A stretch of DNA of 64,000 nucleotides from Planctomycetota bacterium. Its GTDB lineage: Bacteria; Planctomycetota; UBA1135; UBA2386. Positions 42,954 through 50,862 of this stretch are shown here, piece after piece. Within the stretch, counting starts at the first letter, position 1. Each line of letters starts with the position of its first letter. The stretch covers positions 1 to 64,000 of the forward strand of contig JAJFFD010000092.1 of the NCBI GenBank assembly GCA_021776805.1, written 5' to 3'. Position numbers and translations under genes: made by a program. Under the pieces are notes generated by a model. That model saw only the letters and a program-made list of their open reading frames with translations. It ran no database searches and was not told the DNA's origin.

Positions 42954-43502
42954 TCAGGCGGGGACTACGGAAAGTTCGGAATCCACCTCGTGTTGGAGGA
43001 GGTTTTGGATGGCCATCAAGGTTCCGGCGATGGAGCTGGGACAGCTGCCGCAGGCACCCTGATAACGGATTTGTAGAGTCTTGCCGACGAGTCCGAGGAC
43101 TTCGAGGCCGCCGCCATCGCCTGCCAAAGCGGGTCGAACGCGGTCGTCCAGCAGATCGTTTATTTGGACGAGCATTTCTGCGTCGTCGCCCGAAGCGGTT
43201 GCCTTCTCGTCGCCTTCTGAGTTGCTGCCCTCGATGACCGGTGAACTCGAGGCTTCGATGACTTTGGTGGCCTCTTCATGCACTGCTCGCCAGTCGGCGG
43301 CGGCCGTCATGGAGATCGTCACGAAGCGGTCGCAGAAGAAGAGGGTTTCGACACCCGTTATGGCGAATAGGGCCTTGGCCAGATCATTGCCCTCGGCCTG
43401 ATCTACGTTTGCGAGATGCTGACTGCCCTGGCAGAGAACTTCGTCAACCACGAACTTGAATGCGTTCGGGTTGGGAGTCGATTGGATGCTTTGTACCTTC
43501 AT
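42954..43502 (-). CDS. Nfu-type iron-sulfur scaffold protein
   Basis: A protein of 182 residues. Residues 1-90 match the Nfu N-terminal domain (SIQSTPNPNAFKF, then LFAITGVETLFFCDRFVTISM). An acidic linker (95-118) follows, then the NifU C-terminal domain with VRPALAGDGGGLEVLG and the cluster-binding CGSCPSS. Nfu proteins carry and deliver Fe-S clusters. It starts 16 nt after the hisD stop on the same strand, so it may be read with the his operon. Confidence 0.92.
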   Translation of the reverse strand: MKVQSIQSTPNPNAFKFVVDEVLCQGSQHLANVDQAEGNDLAKALFAITGVETLFFCDRFVTISMTAAADWRAVHEEATKVIEASSSPVIEGSNSEGDEKATASGDDAEMLVQINDLLDDRVRPALAGDGGGLEVLGLVGKTLQIRYQGACGSCPSSIAGTLMAIQNLLQHEVDSELSVVPA

Positions 43503-43518
43503 TGCTTTTGTGCCGTGA

Positions 43519-44820
43519 TTATCCCTGGCTGCTTTCGATGGGGGAAGCTCCCTCGGTGAATTCTGCCCGCATGAGAGCTGCTCTCGCGTGTCCAGGGAGG
43601 CCCTCGAGTGTCGCTAGATCGGCTGCGTCCCTTGCCAAGGCCCTTAGATCAGCTCCGCCTTCGAGTTGCAGCCAAGTGGTGATTCTCAGGAAGTCAAAGA
43701 CAGAAAGGCCGCCGCGCTGCCTGGCGCGCCCTTCGGTGGGCAGGACGTGGTTGGGGCCAGCAGCGTAGTCGCCGAGGACTTCTCCCGTAGCTTTACCCAA
43801 AAAGAGGCTGCCATAGTTGTGCAGTCGGCTGCCGATAGCCTCTGGATTGATGGTCATCACCTGCAGGTGTTCCGGCGCGATAGCGTCAGCGAGATCGCAG
43901 GCTTCGGATAGTTCGGCGACCTTGATGGCTGATCCGGATTCGAGGGCGCGGCCAGCAATTTCGGCAGTAGCCAGAGATCTGAGCTGAAGCTCGATTTCGC
44001 GGCGAGCCGCGGCGATGAGATCCAAGTCATCGCTGAGCAAGTAGGGCCGAGCCAGAGGGTCATGCTCGGCCTGGGCGATGAGATCAGCAGCGATCAGACG
44101 GGGATCAGCATGCTTGTCAGCGATGATCAAGAGCTCCGATGGTCCGGCCAACATGTCGATGGCGACGCGTCCCGCAAGCAGTTGCTTGGCTGCGGTAACC
44201 CAGGCATTGCCGGGCCCGCAGACCATGTCGCAGGCCGGTATCGGGCCCGCACCAAGAGCCATGGCGGTGATGGCTTGGGCGCCACCGAGGACCACGAGTC
44301 CACTGGTATTTGCAAGGGCCGCGCAAGCCTGAATCAGTTTTCCAGGGTTTGGAGAAGCCACCCAAACCTCTTTGACGCCGGCAACCCTGGCGGTGCACAC
44401 AGTCATGAGCAGGCTCGACGGCAGAGGGTGACGTCCCGCAGGCACATAGCATCCAACTCGATGCATTGCTTGGACCCGGTGCCCAGCCCTGCCACCGGGA
44501 ATGGTATGGTCCAGGTCGCTGAGACTTGCCCGCTGAGCTTCAGCAAACTTTCGGATGCGTGCGGCGCTGCGCTCGAGGATTGCGCGTTCTTCGGGATCCA
44601 GTTCCTCGAGCGCTTGGGTCAGTTGGGGGGCTGGAATGATCAGAGCTTGATTCGGATGCAGATCATCGTGTTCCCTGGCCAAATCCCGAACAGCGCTCTC
44701 ACCTTCGGATTCGATGCGGTCAATCATCTCCGCGGTCTTGGCGAGGATATCGGGTGAGAGGCTGCTACGCGGTCGATTCAGCAGCTCTTCGCGAGTACAC
44801 AGCGGCAAGAGAGTTGCCAT
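43519..44820 (-). CDS. hisD: Histidinol dehydrogenase
   Basis: Oxidises histidinol to histidine in two NAD steps; 433 residues. Diagnostic segments: GCYVPAGRHPLPSSLLM, VCGPGNAWVTAAKQLL, DMLAGPSELLIIAD, LIAQAEHD with the zinc-binding Gln and His, and the C-terminal NHVLPTEGRARQRGGLSVFDFLR. It is the last his gene of the operon, 1 nt after the hisA-hisIE stop. Confidence 0.97.
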   Translation of the reverse strand: MATLLPLCTREELLNRPRSSLSPDILAKTAEMIDRIESEGESAVRDLAREHDDLHPNQALIIPAPQLTQALEELDPEERAILERSAARIRKFAEAQRASLSDLDHTIPGGRAGHRVQAMHRVGCYVPAGRHPLPSSLLMTVCTARVAGVKEVWVASPNPGKLIQACAALANTSGLVVLGGAQAITAMALGAGPIPACDMVCGPGNAWVTAAKQLLAGRVAIDMLAGPSELLIIADKHADPRLIAADLIAQAEHDPLARPYLLSDDLDLIAAARREIELQLRSLATAEIAGRALESGSAIKVAELSEACDLADAIAPEHLQVMTINPEAIGSRLHNYGSLFLGKATGEVLGDYAAGPNHVLPTEGRARQRGGLSVFDFLRITTWLQLEGGADLRALARDAADLATLEGLPGHARAALMRAEFTEGASPIESSQG

Positions 44821-44821
44821 C

Positions 44822-46078
44822 TCAGTAGCCCTCCTGGACAGATGACCGCTTGGATTCTCGGTTGCGGCGCGCTAGCTCGCCTGCAGCTGCGGCGAGATCT
44901 ACGCCGGAGCGACGCATGGCGACCATGGCGAAGTACAGCAGGTCGGCAGCCTCCCAGATCGCGTTGTCCAGGTTGGGGGCATCGGCGAGTTCGCCAGCCT
45001 CTTCGAGTAGCTTGGATCGCAGCAGATCGGGATCGGACAGAAGTCTCTGTGTGTAGGAATCTCCGGACTTGGCTTGGCTGCGCGAGAGAATTGTGCCTTC
45101 CAGGAGACTGAGTCCATCACTGTCATTCCAGCAGTTGCGAGTCTGGTGGTGACAGAATCCGGGTTCTGCTTGGCGTACGATGAATCGCAGGCAGTCGCGG
45201 TCGCAGTCGAGATCAATGCGCAGCAGCTCCTGGCTGGCTCCTGAGGATTCACCTTTGATCCACAGGCCCCGCTTGCGTGAATGGTAGACGCCACGCTTTG
45301 ACTTGCAGGCTTCCGCTAGACTGGCTGAGTTGGAGTAGCAGAGCCCCAGGGCGCGGCCCAGTTCATCGCAGACCACAGTGGGCCAGAGACCATCAGGTCG
45401 ATCTGAGAGGAGAGGAGCTGCAATCGCTGACGATAGCGGCAGGTCACCCTTGTAGATGGCCATGCCCACTTGGGAGTCCATACCAGCTCGATCAAGGGCT
45501 GCGATTTCAGCTGCCGTGCTGATCCCGCCGGCTATGGTGATTCGGGCCTTGGAGGCGAGCTTCGCCAACTCTTCAGCATACTTGAGTTGGGTTCCCTGCA
45601 TGCGTCCTTCCGATTCGATGAAGGTGATCAGGAAGCCGCCAACGAGGGCATCGAGCTTCGGCAGTTCATCCTCGATCCGCTTCCCAGTCGCCTCCTGCCA
45701 ACCTTTCACATGGATCTCGCCTTCACGGGCGTCGAGGGCCGCGATGACTCGCTCCCTTGGAAGTTTGGACAGCACATCGGGAGTTGCTGCCGTGCCAAGG
45801 ATCACCTTCGAGGCGCCGTGGTCGAGCCATTCCCAGGCTTGGTCGGAGCTGCGAATTCCGCCGCCTACGCGGCAGCGGTACTTGCTGACGAGTTGCCTGA
45901 TGACTTGAGTGTTGTCACCCGTGCCCATAGCGGCGTCGAGGTCGATGACGGCGATTTCACCAGCAAGGGCGAAGGCTTCGGCGATGGGCTGTGGATCTCC
46001 GGCATCGATGGCCAGAGTTTTGCCACCAACCAACTGTACCGCCCGTCCGTTCTGTACATCGATGGATGGGATGATCAT
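44822..46078 (-). CDS. HisA-HisI-HisE fusion (isomerase / PR-AMP cyclohydrolase / PR-ATP pyrophosphohydrolase)
   Basis: A three-domain protein of 418 residues. Residues 1-222 are the HisA barrel, with catalytic Asp7 (SIDVQNGRAVQL) and Asp116 (ALDAREGEIHVKGW). Residues 225-320 are HisI, with YHSRKRGLWIKGESSG, the metal motif DCDRDC and the zinc Cys residues in GFCHHQTRNCW. Residues 325-410 are HisE, with LLEEAGEL and AIWEAADLLYFAMVAM. Pathway order is HisE (2), HisI (3), HisA (4), so the fusion joins three consecutive steps. The linkers are very short. HisIE fusions are common, but I do not recall HisA-HisIE as a standard arrangement. It overlaps hisF by 4 nt. Confidence 0.93.
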   Translation of the reverse strand: MIIPSIDVQNGRAVQLVGGKTLAIDAGDPQPIAEAFALAGEIAVIDLDAAMGTGDNTQVIRQLVSKYRCRVGGGIRSSDQAWEWLDHGASKVILGTAATPDVLSKLPRERVIAALDAREGEIHVKGWQEATGKRIEDELPKLDALVGGFLITFIESEGRMQGTQLKYAEELAKLASKARITIAGGISTAAEIAALDRAGMDSQVGMAIYKGDLPLSSAIAAPLLSDRPDGLWPTVVCDELGRALGLCYSNSASLAEACKSKRGVYHSRKRGLWIKGESSGASQELLRIDLDCDRDCLRFIVRQAEPGFCHHQTRNCWNDSDGLSLLEGTILSRSQAKSGDSYTQRLLSDPDLLRSKLLEEAGELADAPNLDNAIWEAADLLYFAMVAMRRSGVDLAAAAGELARRNRESKRSSVQEGY

Positions 46079-46833
46079 GTTCGAACCTCTATGCCAGCCT
46101 TGGCCAAATCCGCCTTGAGAGCGGCCAGGGTGGTCGTCTTGTAATGGAGGATGGATGCTGCCAGGACAGCGTCGGCACCAGCAGAGAAGGCCTGCTGCAA
46201 GTGCCTGGCGTTGCGTGCTCCGCCGGAAGCGATGATGGGTATGCGAACGCGGCTGGCGATGGCTTGGATCAGGTCGAGGTCATAGCCTTCGCCAGTGCCG
46301 TCCCGATCATGGCTGGTGAGTAGAATCTCGCCTGCCCCGCGTGACTCGGCTTCGGCTGCCCAGTCTGCTGCATCGATGCCAGTCGCCTGGTTCCCCGAGT
46401 CGATGACGACATCCCAGCTCTCACTGTCCGCAATGCGGGCTGCATCTAGAGCGAGAACTGTGCACTGTGACCCGAAGCGAGCGGCAAACTCATCGAGTAG
46501 CTCCGGCTGGCGCACGGCGGCAGAATTACTTGCAACCTTGTCGGCGCCACGTTCGAGCAGGGCCGCTACATCACTTGCGGCTCGCACGCCGCCACCAACA
46601 CAGAGTGGAATGGAGAGTTCGGCACGAATGGACGCGACTGTGTCCAGGCAGGCGGCGCGACCCTCGGCGGTTGCGGAGATATCCAGCATGACCAGTTCGT
46701 CGGCGCCTTGGGCTTCGTAGGCGGCAGCCAATTCTCTTGGATCGCCAGCATCGCGAAGGGACTGAAACTGAACGCCTTTGACGACCCGGCCATCGCGCAC
46801 ATCGAGACAAGGGATGAGTCGCTTGGTCAGCAT
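46075..46833 (-). CDS. hisF: Imidazole glycerol phosphate synthase, cyclase subunit
   Basis: Uses ammonia from HisH to close the imidazole ring (step 5). A barrel of 252 residues from the ATG at 46833 (MLTKRLIPCLDVRDGRVVKGV). It has catalytic Asp11 and the second Asp in VLALDAARI, plus TSHDRDGTGEGYDLDL and IIASGGARNARHL. The start lies 7 nt inside the end of hisH, so the two subunits are coupled. Confidence 0.96.
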   Translation of the reverse strand: MLTKRLIPCLDVRDGRVVKGVQFQSLRDAGDPRELAAAYEAQGADELVMLDISATAEGRAACLDTVASIRAELSIPLCVGGGVRAASDVAALLERGADKVASNSAAVRQPELLDEFAARFGSQCTVLALDAARIADSESWDVVIDSGNQATGIDAADWAAEAESRGAGEILLTSHDRDGTGEGYDLDLIQAIASRVRIPIIASGGARNARHLQQAFSAGADAVLAASILHYKTTTLAALKADLAKAGIEVRT

Positions 46834-47450
46834 GATCCACTCCCCTCCCTCGAGCTGGCAAGCCAGCGCTTGATGATGCCCTGGCCGAGGCGACCGGAGA
46901 GTTCTGGATGGAACTGGCACGCTAGTAGGCCAGGTCCCTCGAGTGCGGCAATGAAGCTCTCGCCGTGCCTTGCGCGGGCGGCGGACCATTTTGCTGGAGC
47001 GTGATCGAGTTTGAAGGAGTTGGCGAAGTAGCATGCGCCGGGTTGGAGTAACTGGCAGTTCTCGTCCGTTTCGATTCTGTTCCATCCGAACTGAGGGCTC
47101 GATACGGAGGCCGGGAAGCTCGTAGCGCGCCCTGGAATGAAGCCGAGGCCTTTGAAGTCCGGGCTCTCAGCACTTCCTTCGAAGAGGATCTGCATGCCGA
47201 GACATATGGCCAGAGTACTCCTGCCCTGTGAAAGGCGTTCGAGGAGTGCTTGGTCCAAGCCCTTCGCCTGCATTTCGCTGATGGCGGCTCCGAAAGCACC
47301 AACTCCTGGTACTACCAACATGGGTGCACTCAGAATCTGTTCGGGTGATGAACTCAGATGCGGTTCGATACCCTGTCTGCGGAAGGCGGCTGTGATCGAA
47401 GCCAAATTGGCGACTCCAGTGCGCATAATGACGAGTTCAGGGTTCGACAT
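46827..47450 (-). CDS. hisH: Imidazole glycerol phosphate synthase, glutamine amidotransferase subunit
   Basis: Class I glutaminase of 207 residues. The catalytic triad is visible: Cys in LAICLGMQILFEGS, and His/Glu in LACQFHPELSG. VPGVGAFGAA is the oxyanion region. The ATG at 47450 shares a base with the hisB stop (TGATG); a GTG 3 nt upstream is an alternative. Confidence 0.96.
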   Translation of the reverse strand: MSNPELVIMRTGVANLASITAAFRRQGIEPHLSSSPEQILSAPMLVVPGVGAFGAAISEMQAKGLDQALLERLSQGRSTLAICLGMQILFEGSAESPDFKGLGFIPGRATSFPASVSSPQFGWNRIETDENCQLLQPGACYFANSFKLDHAPAKWSAARARHGESFIAALEGPGLLACQFHPELSGRLGQGIIKRWLASSREGSGSC

Positions 47451-48037
47451 CACAGCTGCCCTTTTGTGCTGGGAATGGAGGCGCTATCGCCTCGCGCAAT
47501 GGCTTGCCTGAGGGCGAGTGCCAAGGACTTGAACGCAGCTTCGCTACGGTGATGGTCGTTCTCGCCCTGCAACATCTCAGTGTGCAAGGTGGAGCGACTG
47601 GCCATGGCCAGGGAGCGCAGGAAGTGGCCGATGTTCTCGCAGGCGAGGCTGCCCAGGGTTGGCCGGACCAAGTCCAGTTCCACTCGCGCGTAGGGGCGGC
47701 CGCTGAGATCGATGACCGTTCTGGCCAATGCCTCATCCAAGGGTGCGTAGGCGGTGCCAAAGCGGGCCAGACCCTTGCGGTCACCGAGGGCTTGGTCGAT
47801 CGCGCCGCCTAGAGTAAGCGCGCAGTCCTCCGCAGAGTGATGGTCATCGATCTCGAGATCGCCCCTGCATTCGAGATCGATATCGATACCCGAGTGCTTG
47901 CTCAATGTGGTGATCAGATGGTCGAGGAACCCGATCCCACTGGCAATGCGGCTTTCGCCCTGGCCATCAAGATTGATGCGTACGCTGACGCGAGTCTCGG
48001 AAGTCTGGCGCGTTTGTTCGGCACAGCGATCATTCAT
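47450..48037 (-). CDS. hisB: Imidazoleglycerol-phosphate dehydratase
   Basis: Monofunctional IGPD of 195 residues (step 6); it lacks the N-terminal phosphatase of the enterobacterial HisB. Both manganese motifs are present: DHHSAEDCALTLG and ENDHHRSEAAFKSLA. It overlaps the preceding HisC-HAD gene by 4 nt. The missing phosphatase activity is supplied by the HAD domain fused to HisC. Confidence 0.96.
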   Translation of the reverse strand: MNDRCAEQTRQTSETRVSVRINLDGQGESRIASGIGFLDHLITTLSKHSGIDIDLECRGDLEIDDHHSAEDCALTLGGAIDQALGDRKGLARFGTAYAPLDEALARTVIDLSGRPYARVELDLVRPTLGSLACENIGHFLRSLAMASRSTLHTEMLQGENDHHRSEAAFKSLALALRQAIARGDSASIPSTKGQL

Positions 48038-49761
48038 TGCAGGAGATTCTCCAGTTCGTCGGTCGCGGAAAGGACGCAGGCAGCGCCAGAGGCGATCAGC
48101 CTGTCTCGGCTGAGTTGGGGGTCGCTGCCGGGGGGCACGACTCCTATGGGGAGGACGCTTGCAGCTCTGGCTGCGGTGATGTCGTCGGGGAAGTCGCCGA
48201 GCATCCAGGCGCTTTGCACGCCCGTCGCTTGCATTGCCTTGTGCAGGATTGCGGGGTCAGGCTTGGGTGGGCCGTCTTCCATGCAGAGGACCGCCTGGAA
48301 GTACTGGCCTATGTCCTGTTCTGCGAGGAATCGTTCAGCATCTACGCGCGGGCGGCCGGTGACAATCGATAGAGGGTAGCGCTTGGCCAATCGAGCCAGA
48401 GTCTCGCATGAGACCGCCAGGACTTCGTTTTCACGGAGACCTGGACGGCCATCTCCTCCTTGGTAGAAGGACTCGAAGCGTGCGGTGACTTCTGAGAGGC
48501 TTAGATGCTTGCCGGCCCGCTCGAGAATCCGCTGGGTGAGCAGCCAGTCGTTGTTGCTACCGGCTTCCGCCTTTGCGCTGCTGATTGCCTGCATGCTGAG
48601 TTCGAGTCCCCAGCTCCTGGCGGTCGCCTGGATGGCCAGACGATAGGATCCGGACACATCGGCCAGGACTCCATCCATGTCGAAGAGCAGGCCCTCTGGT
48701 TGCAGGCAGGTAGAGATTGCCTGCCGTAGCCTGATAAACTTCCCCTCGGAGCAGGGGCAAGTGATGCGCAGGCTATCACGCAATTGTGGCTCACTTGGAA
48801 AGGCCCGAACGCTTATGCTCATGGCTGCCAGTCCCTGGTGCAGCCACTTCGCTCGTTTGCCTCTCGCGAGAACGAAATTCCCCTTCGACTCTTCTGCCTC
48901 GAAGCCTTGTTCCAGCAGGTCGCGGCGAAGCTCTTGTCGTTCAAATTGCACGCGAGGCACGGAGCGCTCTAACCAGGACTTGCCGTTTTCCAGGCATGCT
49001 CGAGCGATGGCGATCGAAGTGACGGAGACGGAGTAAGGGCTGCCAGCCTTTCTGAGGTTGTCGATAATGCTCTTGTCGGCAATCGCATAGCCGACTCGGA
49101 TTCCAGCCAATCCCCATGCCTTCGAGAAGCTGCGGAGAAGAATGCCGTTGGGTGCCGCCAGAATGGCTGGAGTTAGATCAGTGCTATCGAACTCGGCATA
49201 GGCCTGGTCGAGCACCAAGAGTGAGTTGCCTGCTGAGGCAGCCAGTTCTTCTACGAGTGCTGGGTTGACACCGAGTCCAGTCGGGTTGTTCGGGCTGACC
49301 AGGAAGAGCAGGGTGGTATCTTGATCGATGGCCGCCTGAAACTGCTCGAGAGGAAAGCTCCCACTGGACCACTCAACCTTGCAGAACTCTCCTCCAGCGA
49401 GAGCAGTGTAACGAGGCAGCATTTCAAAACTGGGCCAGTGACAGAGGGCTTTGCGTCCGGATTCCAGGTATGCACGGCAGATGCGGTCTAGTGCTTCGTC
49501 AGCACCGGCGGTGATAAGAACTTGTTCAGGATCGACACCGTGCCGGCGAGCGAGTTCTGCCTCAAGTCGGCTTGCGCTTGGATAGCAGTTCCAGGAGTTC
49601 AGGTCCTGCAAGGTTGCCTGCAGGATCCGTGGATCGGGACTCGCCCCTTCGTTGCTATCCAGCTTGAGATCCGCTGGGACAATTGTTGGCCGCTTTCGGT
49701 ACTCTGCAAATCCCTGCAGGCGCCTGGCTGCTGTGGGGAGTGGCTGTGAGTTGGTTCTCAT
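48034..49761 (-). CDS. Histidinol-phosphate aminotransferase fused to HAD phosphatase
   Basis: A bifunctional protein of 575 residues. Residues 1-350 are a PLP aminotransferase of the HisC type: LDSNEGASPDP near the start, the SPNNPTG motif, LDQAYAEF and the PLP Lys214 in RSFSKAWGLAGIRVGY. Residues 357-575 are a subfamily IA HAD domain: motif I LLFDMDGVLADVS (nucleophile Asp361), motif II-like IVTGRPR, motif III KPDPAIL and motif IV GDFPDDITAA. The natural inference is that the HAD domain is the histidinol-phosphate phosphatase, so one protein performs steps 7 and 8. This activity is not shown by sequence alone. Confidence 0.93.
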   Translation of the reverse strand: MRTNSQPLPTAARRLQGFAEYRKRPTIVPADLKLDSNEGASPDPRILQATLQDLNSWNCYPSASRLEAELARRHGVDPEQVLITAGADEALDRICRAYLESGRKALCHWPSFEMLPRYTALAGGEFCKVEWSSGSFPLEQFQAAIDQDTTLLFLVSPNNPTGLGVNPALVEELAASAGNSLLVLDQAYAEFDSTDLTPAILAAPNGILLRSFSKAWGLAGIRVGYAIADKSIIDNLRKAGSPYSVSVTSIAIARACLENGKSWLERSVPRVQFERQELRRDLLEQGFEAEESKGNFVLARGKRAKWLHQGLAAMSISVRAFPSEPQLRDSLRITCPCSEGKFIRLRQAISTCLQPEGLLFDMDGVLADVSGSYRLAIQATARSWGLELSMQAISSAKAEAGSNNDWLLTQRILERAGKHLSLSEVTARFESFYQGGDGRPGLRENEVLAVSCETLARLAKRYPLSIVTGRPRVDAERFLAEQDIGQYFQAVLCMEDGPPKPDPAILHKAMQATGVQSAWMLGDFPDDITAARAASVLPIGVVPPGSDPQLSRDRLIASGAACVLSATDELENLLQ

Positions 49762-49771
49762 TCTCTTCGCC

Positions 49772-50638
49772 TCATTCGACGATTTGAGAGATTTCGGTCA
49801 CGACAAGGTCGCTGCCACCCAGTGCCTTGAGCTCTGGAATAAGCTCCCAGAGTTTGCTGCGCGGCACGGCGGCTTTGATGGCGAAACCAAGCTCGCCGTG
49901 TAGGGGGCTAAGGGTCGGTTCCCGCATGCAGGGGAGCCTGTTGACCACTGCCTCTACGCAATCTCGGGATACGTTGAGTTCCAGGAGAACTCGGCGCCGA
50001 GCCTCGAGAACCGCTGACAAGTGAAGAAGCAGGTCATCAATGATCTTGCGCTTTGCTGGCTGAGCCCAGGCTTGGGGGCTCGCATACAAGCGTGAGGAAG
50101 AGTGCATGATGGTCTCGATGACCTCCAATCCGTTGTCTCTCAAAGTGGCTCCGGTGGAGCTGTTGTCGATGATGCAATCAGCGTCCTCGGGAGGTAGGAC
50201 TTCCGTGGCCCCGTAGCTGCGCAGCAATTGGGCATCGATGCCTTTCCGCTTGATCCACTCCTTGCTCAAGCGGAAGTACTCGGAGGCGACTACCAGTGGG
50301 CGATCGGGGAGTTTGCCTTCCTTCAGAAGGGCGCTGGGCGCCGCGGCGACGATACTCACTGGATTCAGTCCGGTATCGAGCACTTCGACCGCCTTGCTAT
50401 CCAGTTCTGCTACCCAGTCAGCGCCGGCAAACCCCAAGTCGCGAGAACCCGTAGAGAGCATCTCTACGATGCTTTGGGGCTTTAGGATCTTGGCGTCGAT
50501 CCCGGGCAGGCGAAGGCGGGGGCGATAGTCTCTGCCATCGGCCGAGACCGGGAGACCTGCATCACGGAGAAGGTCGAAGACTGCGGCTTGCATGCGGCCC
50601 TTGGGCAGCGCCAGTCGTAGAATTGTGTTGTTCTGCAT
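49772..50638 (-). CDS. hisG: ATP phosphoribosyltransferase, long form
   Basis: First and feedback-controlled step of histidine synthesis; 288 residues from the ATG at 50638 (RLALPKGRMQ follows). The periplasmic-binding-like catalytic domain includes GFAGADWVAEL and the PRPP loop DNSSTGATLRDNGLEVIE. The last 75 residues (VLLELNVSRDCVEAVV to the end) are the ACT-like regulatory domain of the long form, so direct inhibition by histidine is expected and no HisZ is needed. The hexameric enzyme is cytoplasmic. ATG 50653 and more upstream starts are less likely because they would enter the attenuator trailer. It is the first gene after the leader-attenuator. Confidence 0.96.
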   Translation of the reverse strand: MQNNTILRLALPKGRMQAAVFDLLRDAGLPVSADGRDYRPRLRLPGIDAKILKPQSIVEMLSTGSRDLGFAGADWVAELDSKAVEVLDTGLNPVSIVAAAPSALLKEGKLPDRPLVVASEYFRLSKEWIKRKGIDAQLLRSYGATEVLPPEDADCIIDNSSTGATLRDNGLEVIETIMHSSSRLYASPQAWAQPAKRKIIDDLLLHLSAVLEARRRVLLELNVSRDCVEAVVNRLPCMREPTLSPLHGELGFAIKAAVPRSKLWELIPELKALGGSDLVVTEISQIVE

Positions 50639-50705
50639 CGCTGGGAATCTCATTGGGGTTGGACCCGGCTCCCGGCGTCTGTTCGTGAACAACAGTGTAC
50701 ACAAA

Positions 50706-50732
50706 AAACGCCGGCCTCCAGGGCCGGCGTTT
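50706..50732 (-). terminator. his operon attenuator: terminator hairpin
   Basis: On the minus strand AAACGCCGGCC and GGCCGGCGTTT form a perfect 11-bp stem with loop CTGGA, continuing directly into further T residues (TTTTTT in total, then GTG). It begins 28 nt after the stop of the histidine-rich leader frame and ends 67 nt before hisG. Nine bases across the stem base, loop and 3' arm (50716-50724) can instead pair with leader codons 16-19 (50768-50776), which would block the terminator. Confidence 0.88.
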
Positions 50733-50760
50733 GTGGCGGCATGCGATCAGCAATGCGCCT

Positions 50761-50823
50761 TCACCGAGCCCCGGAGTGGGGATGATGGTGATGGTGCAGG
50801 TGCTGAGGGATGCGGTCGTTCAT
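50761..50823 (-). CDS. hisL: his operon leader peptide (20 aa, seven His)
   Basis: A 21-codon frame between the M32 gene and hisG encodes a 20-residue peptide with His at positions 8, 10-14 and 16 (HLHHHHHPH). It ends in TGA 28 nt before the terminator hairpin. Scarce charged tRNA-His would stall the ribosome in the His run. Codons 17-19, just beyond, hold one strand of a nine-pair antiterminator. If translation reaches the stop codon, the ribosome covers that strand and the terminator forms. The layout parallels enterobacterial hisL without shared sequence. No Shine-Dalgarno is seen, and the predicted transcript starts almost at the AUG, so it may be leaderless. Confidence 0.85.
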   Translation of the reverse strand: MNDRIPQHLHHHHHPHSGAR

Positions 50824-50833
50824 GGGGGCGAGG

Positions 50834-50862
50834 AATATCTCAATCTCCCGGTGAGCTGTCAA
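50834..50862 (-). promoter_or_regulatory. Predicted his operon promoter
   Basis: On the minus strand TTGACA (50862-50857) is a perfect -35 box, followed by a 17-bp spacer and GATATT (50839-50834) as a -10 box with four of six consensus bases. The start site would fall at about 50823-50828, at or just before the leader AUG. The -35 lies inside the last codons of the M32 gene. This gives the his operon its own transcript independent of upstream genes. Confidence 0.65.

Noticed and set aside
49772..50704. Longer hisG start at 50704
   Set aside because: It would place the coding region against the terminator U run, and its first 22 residues have no HisG similarity.
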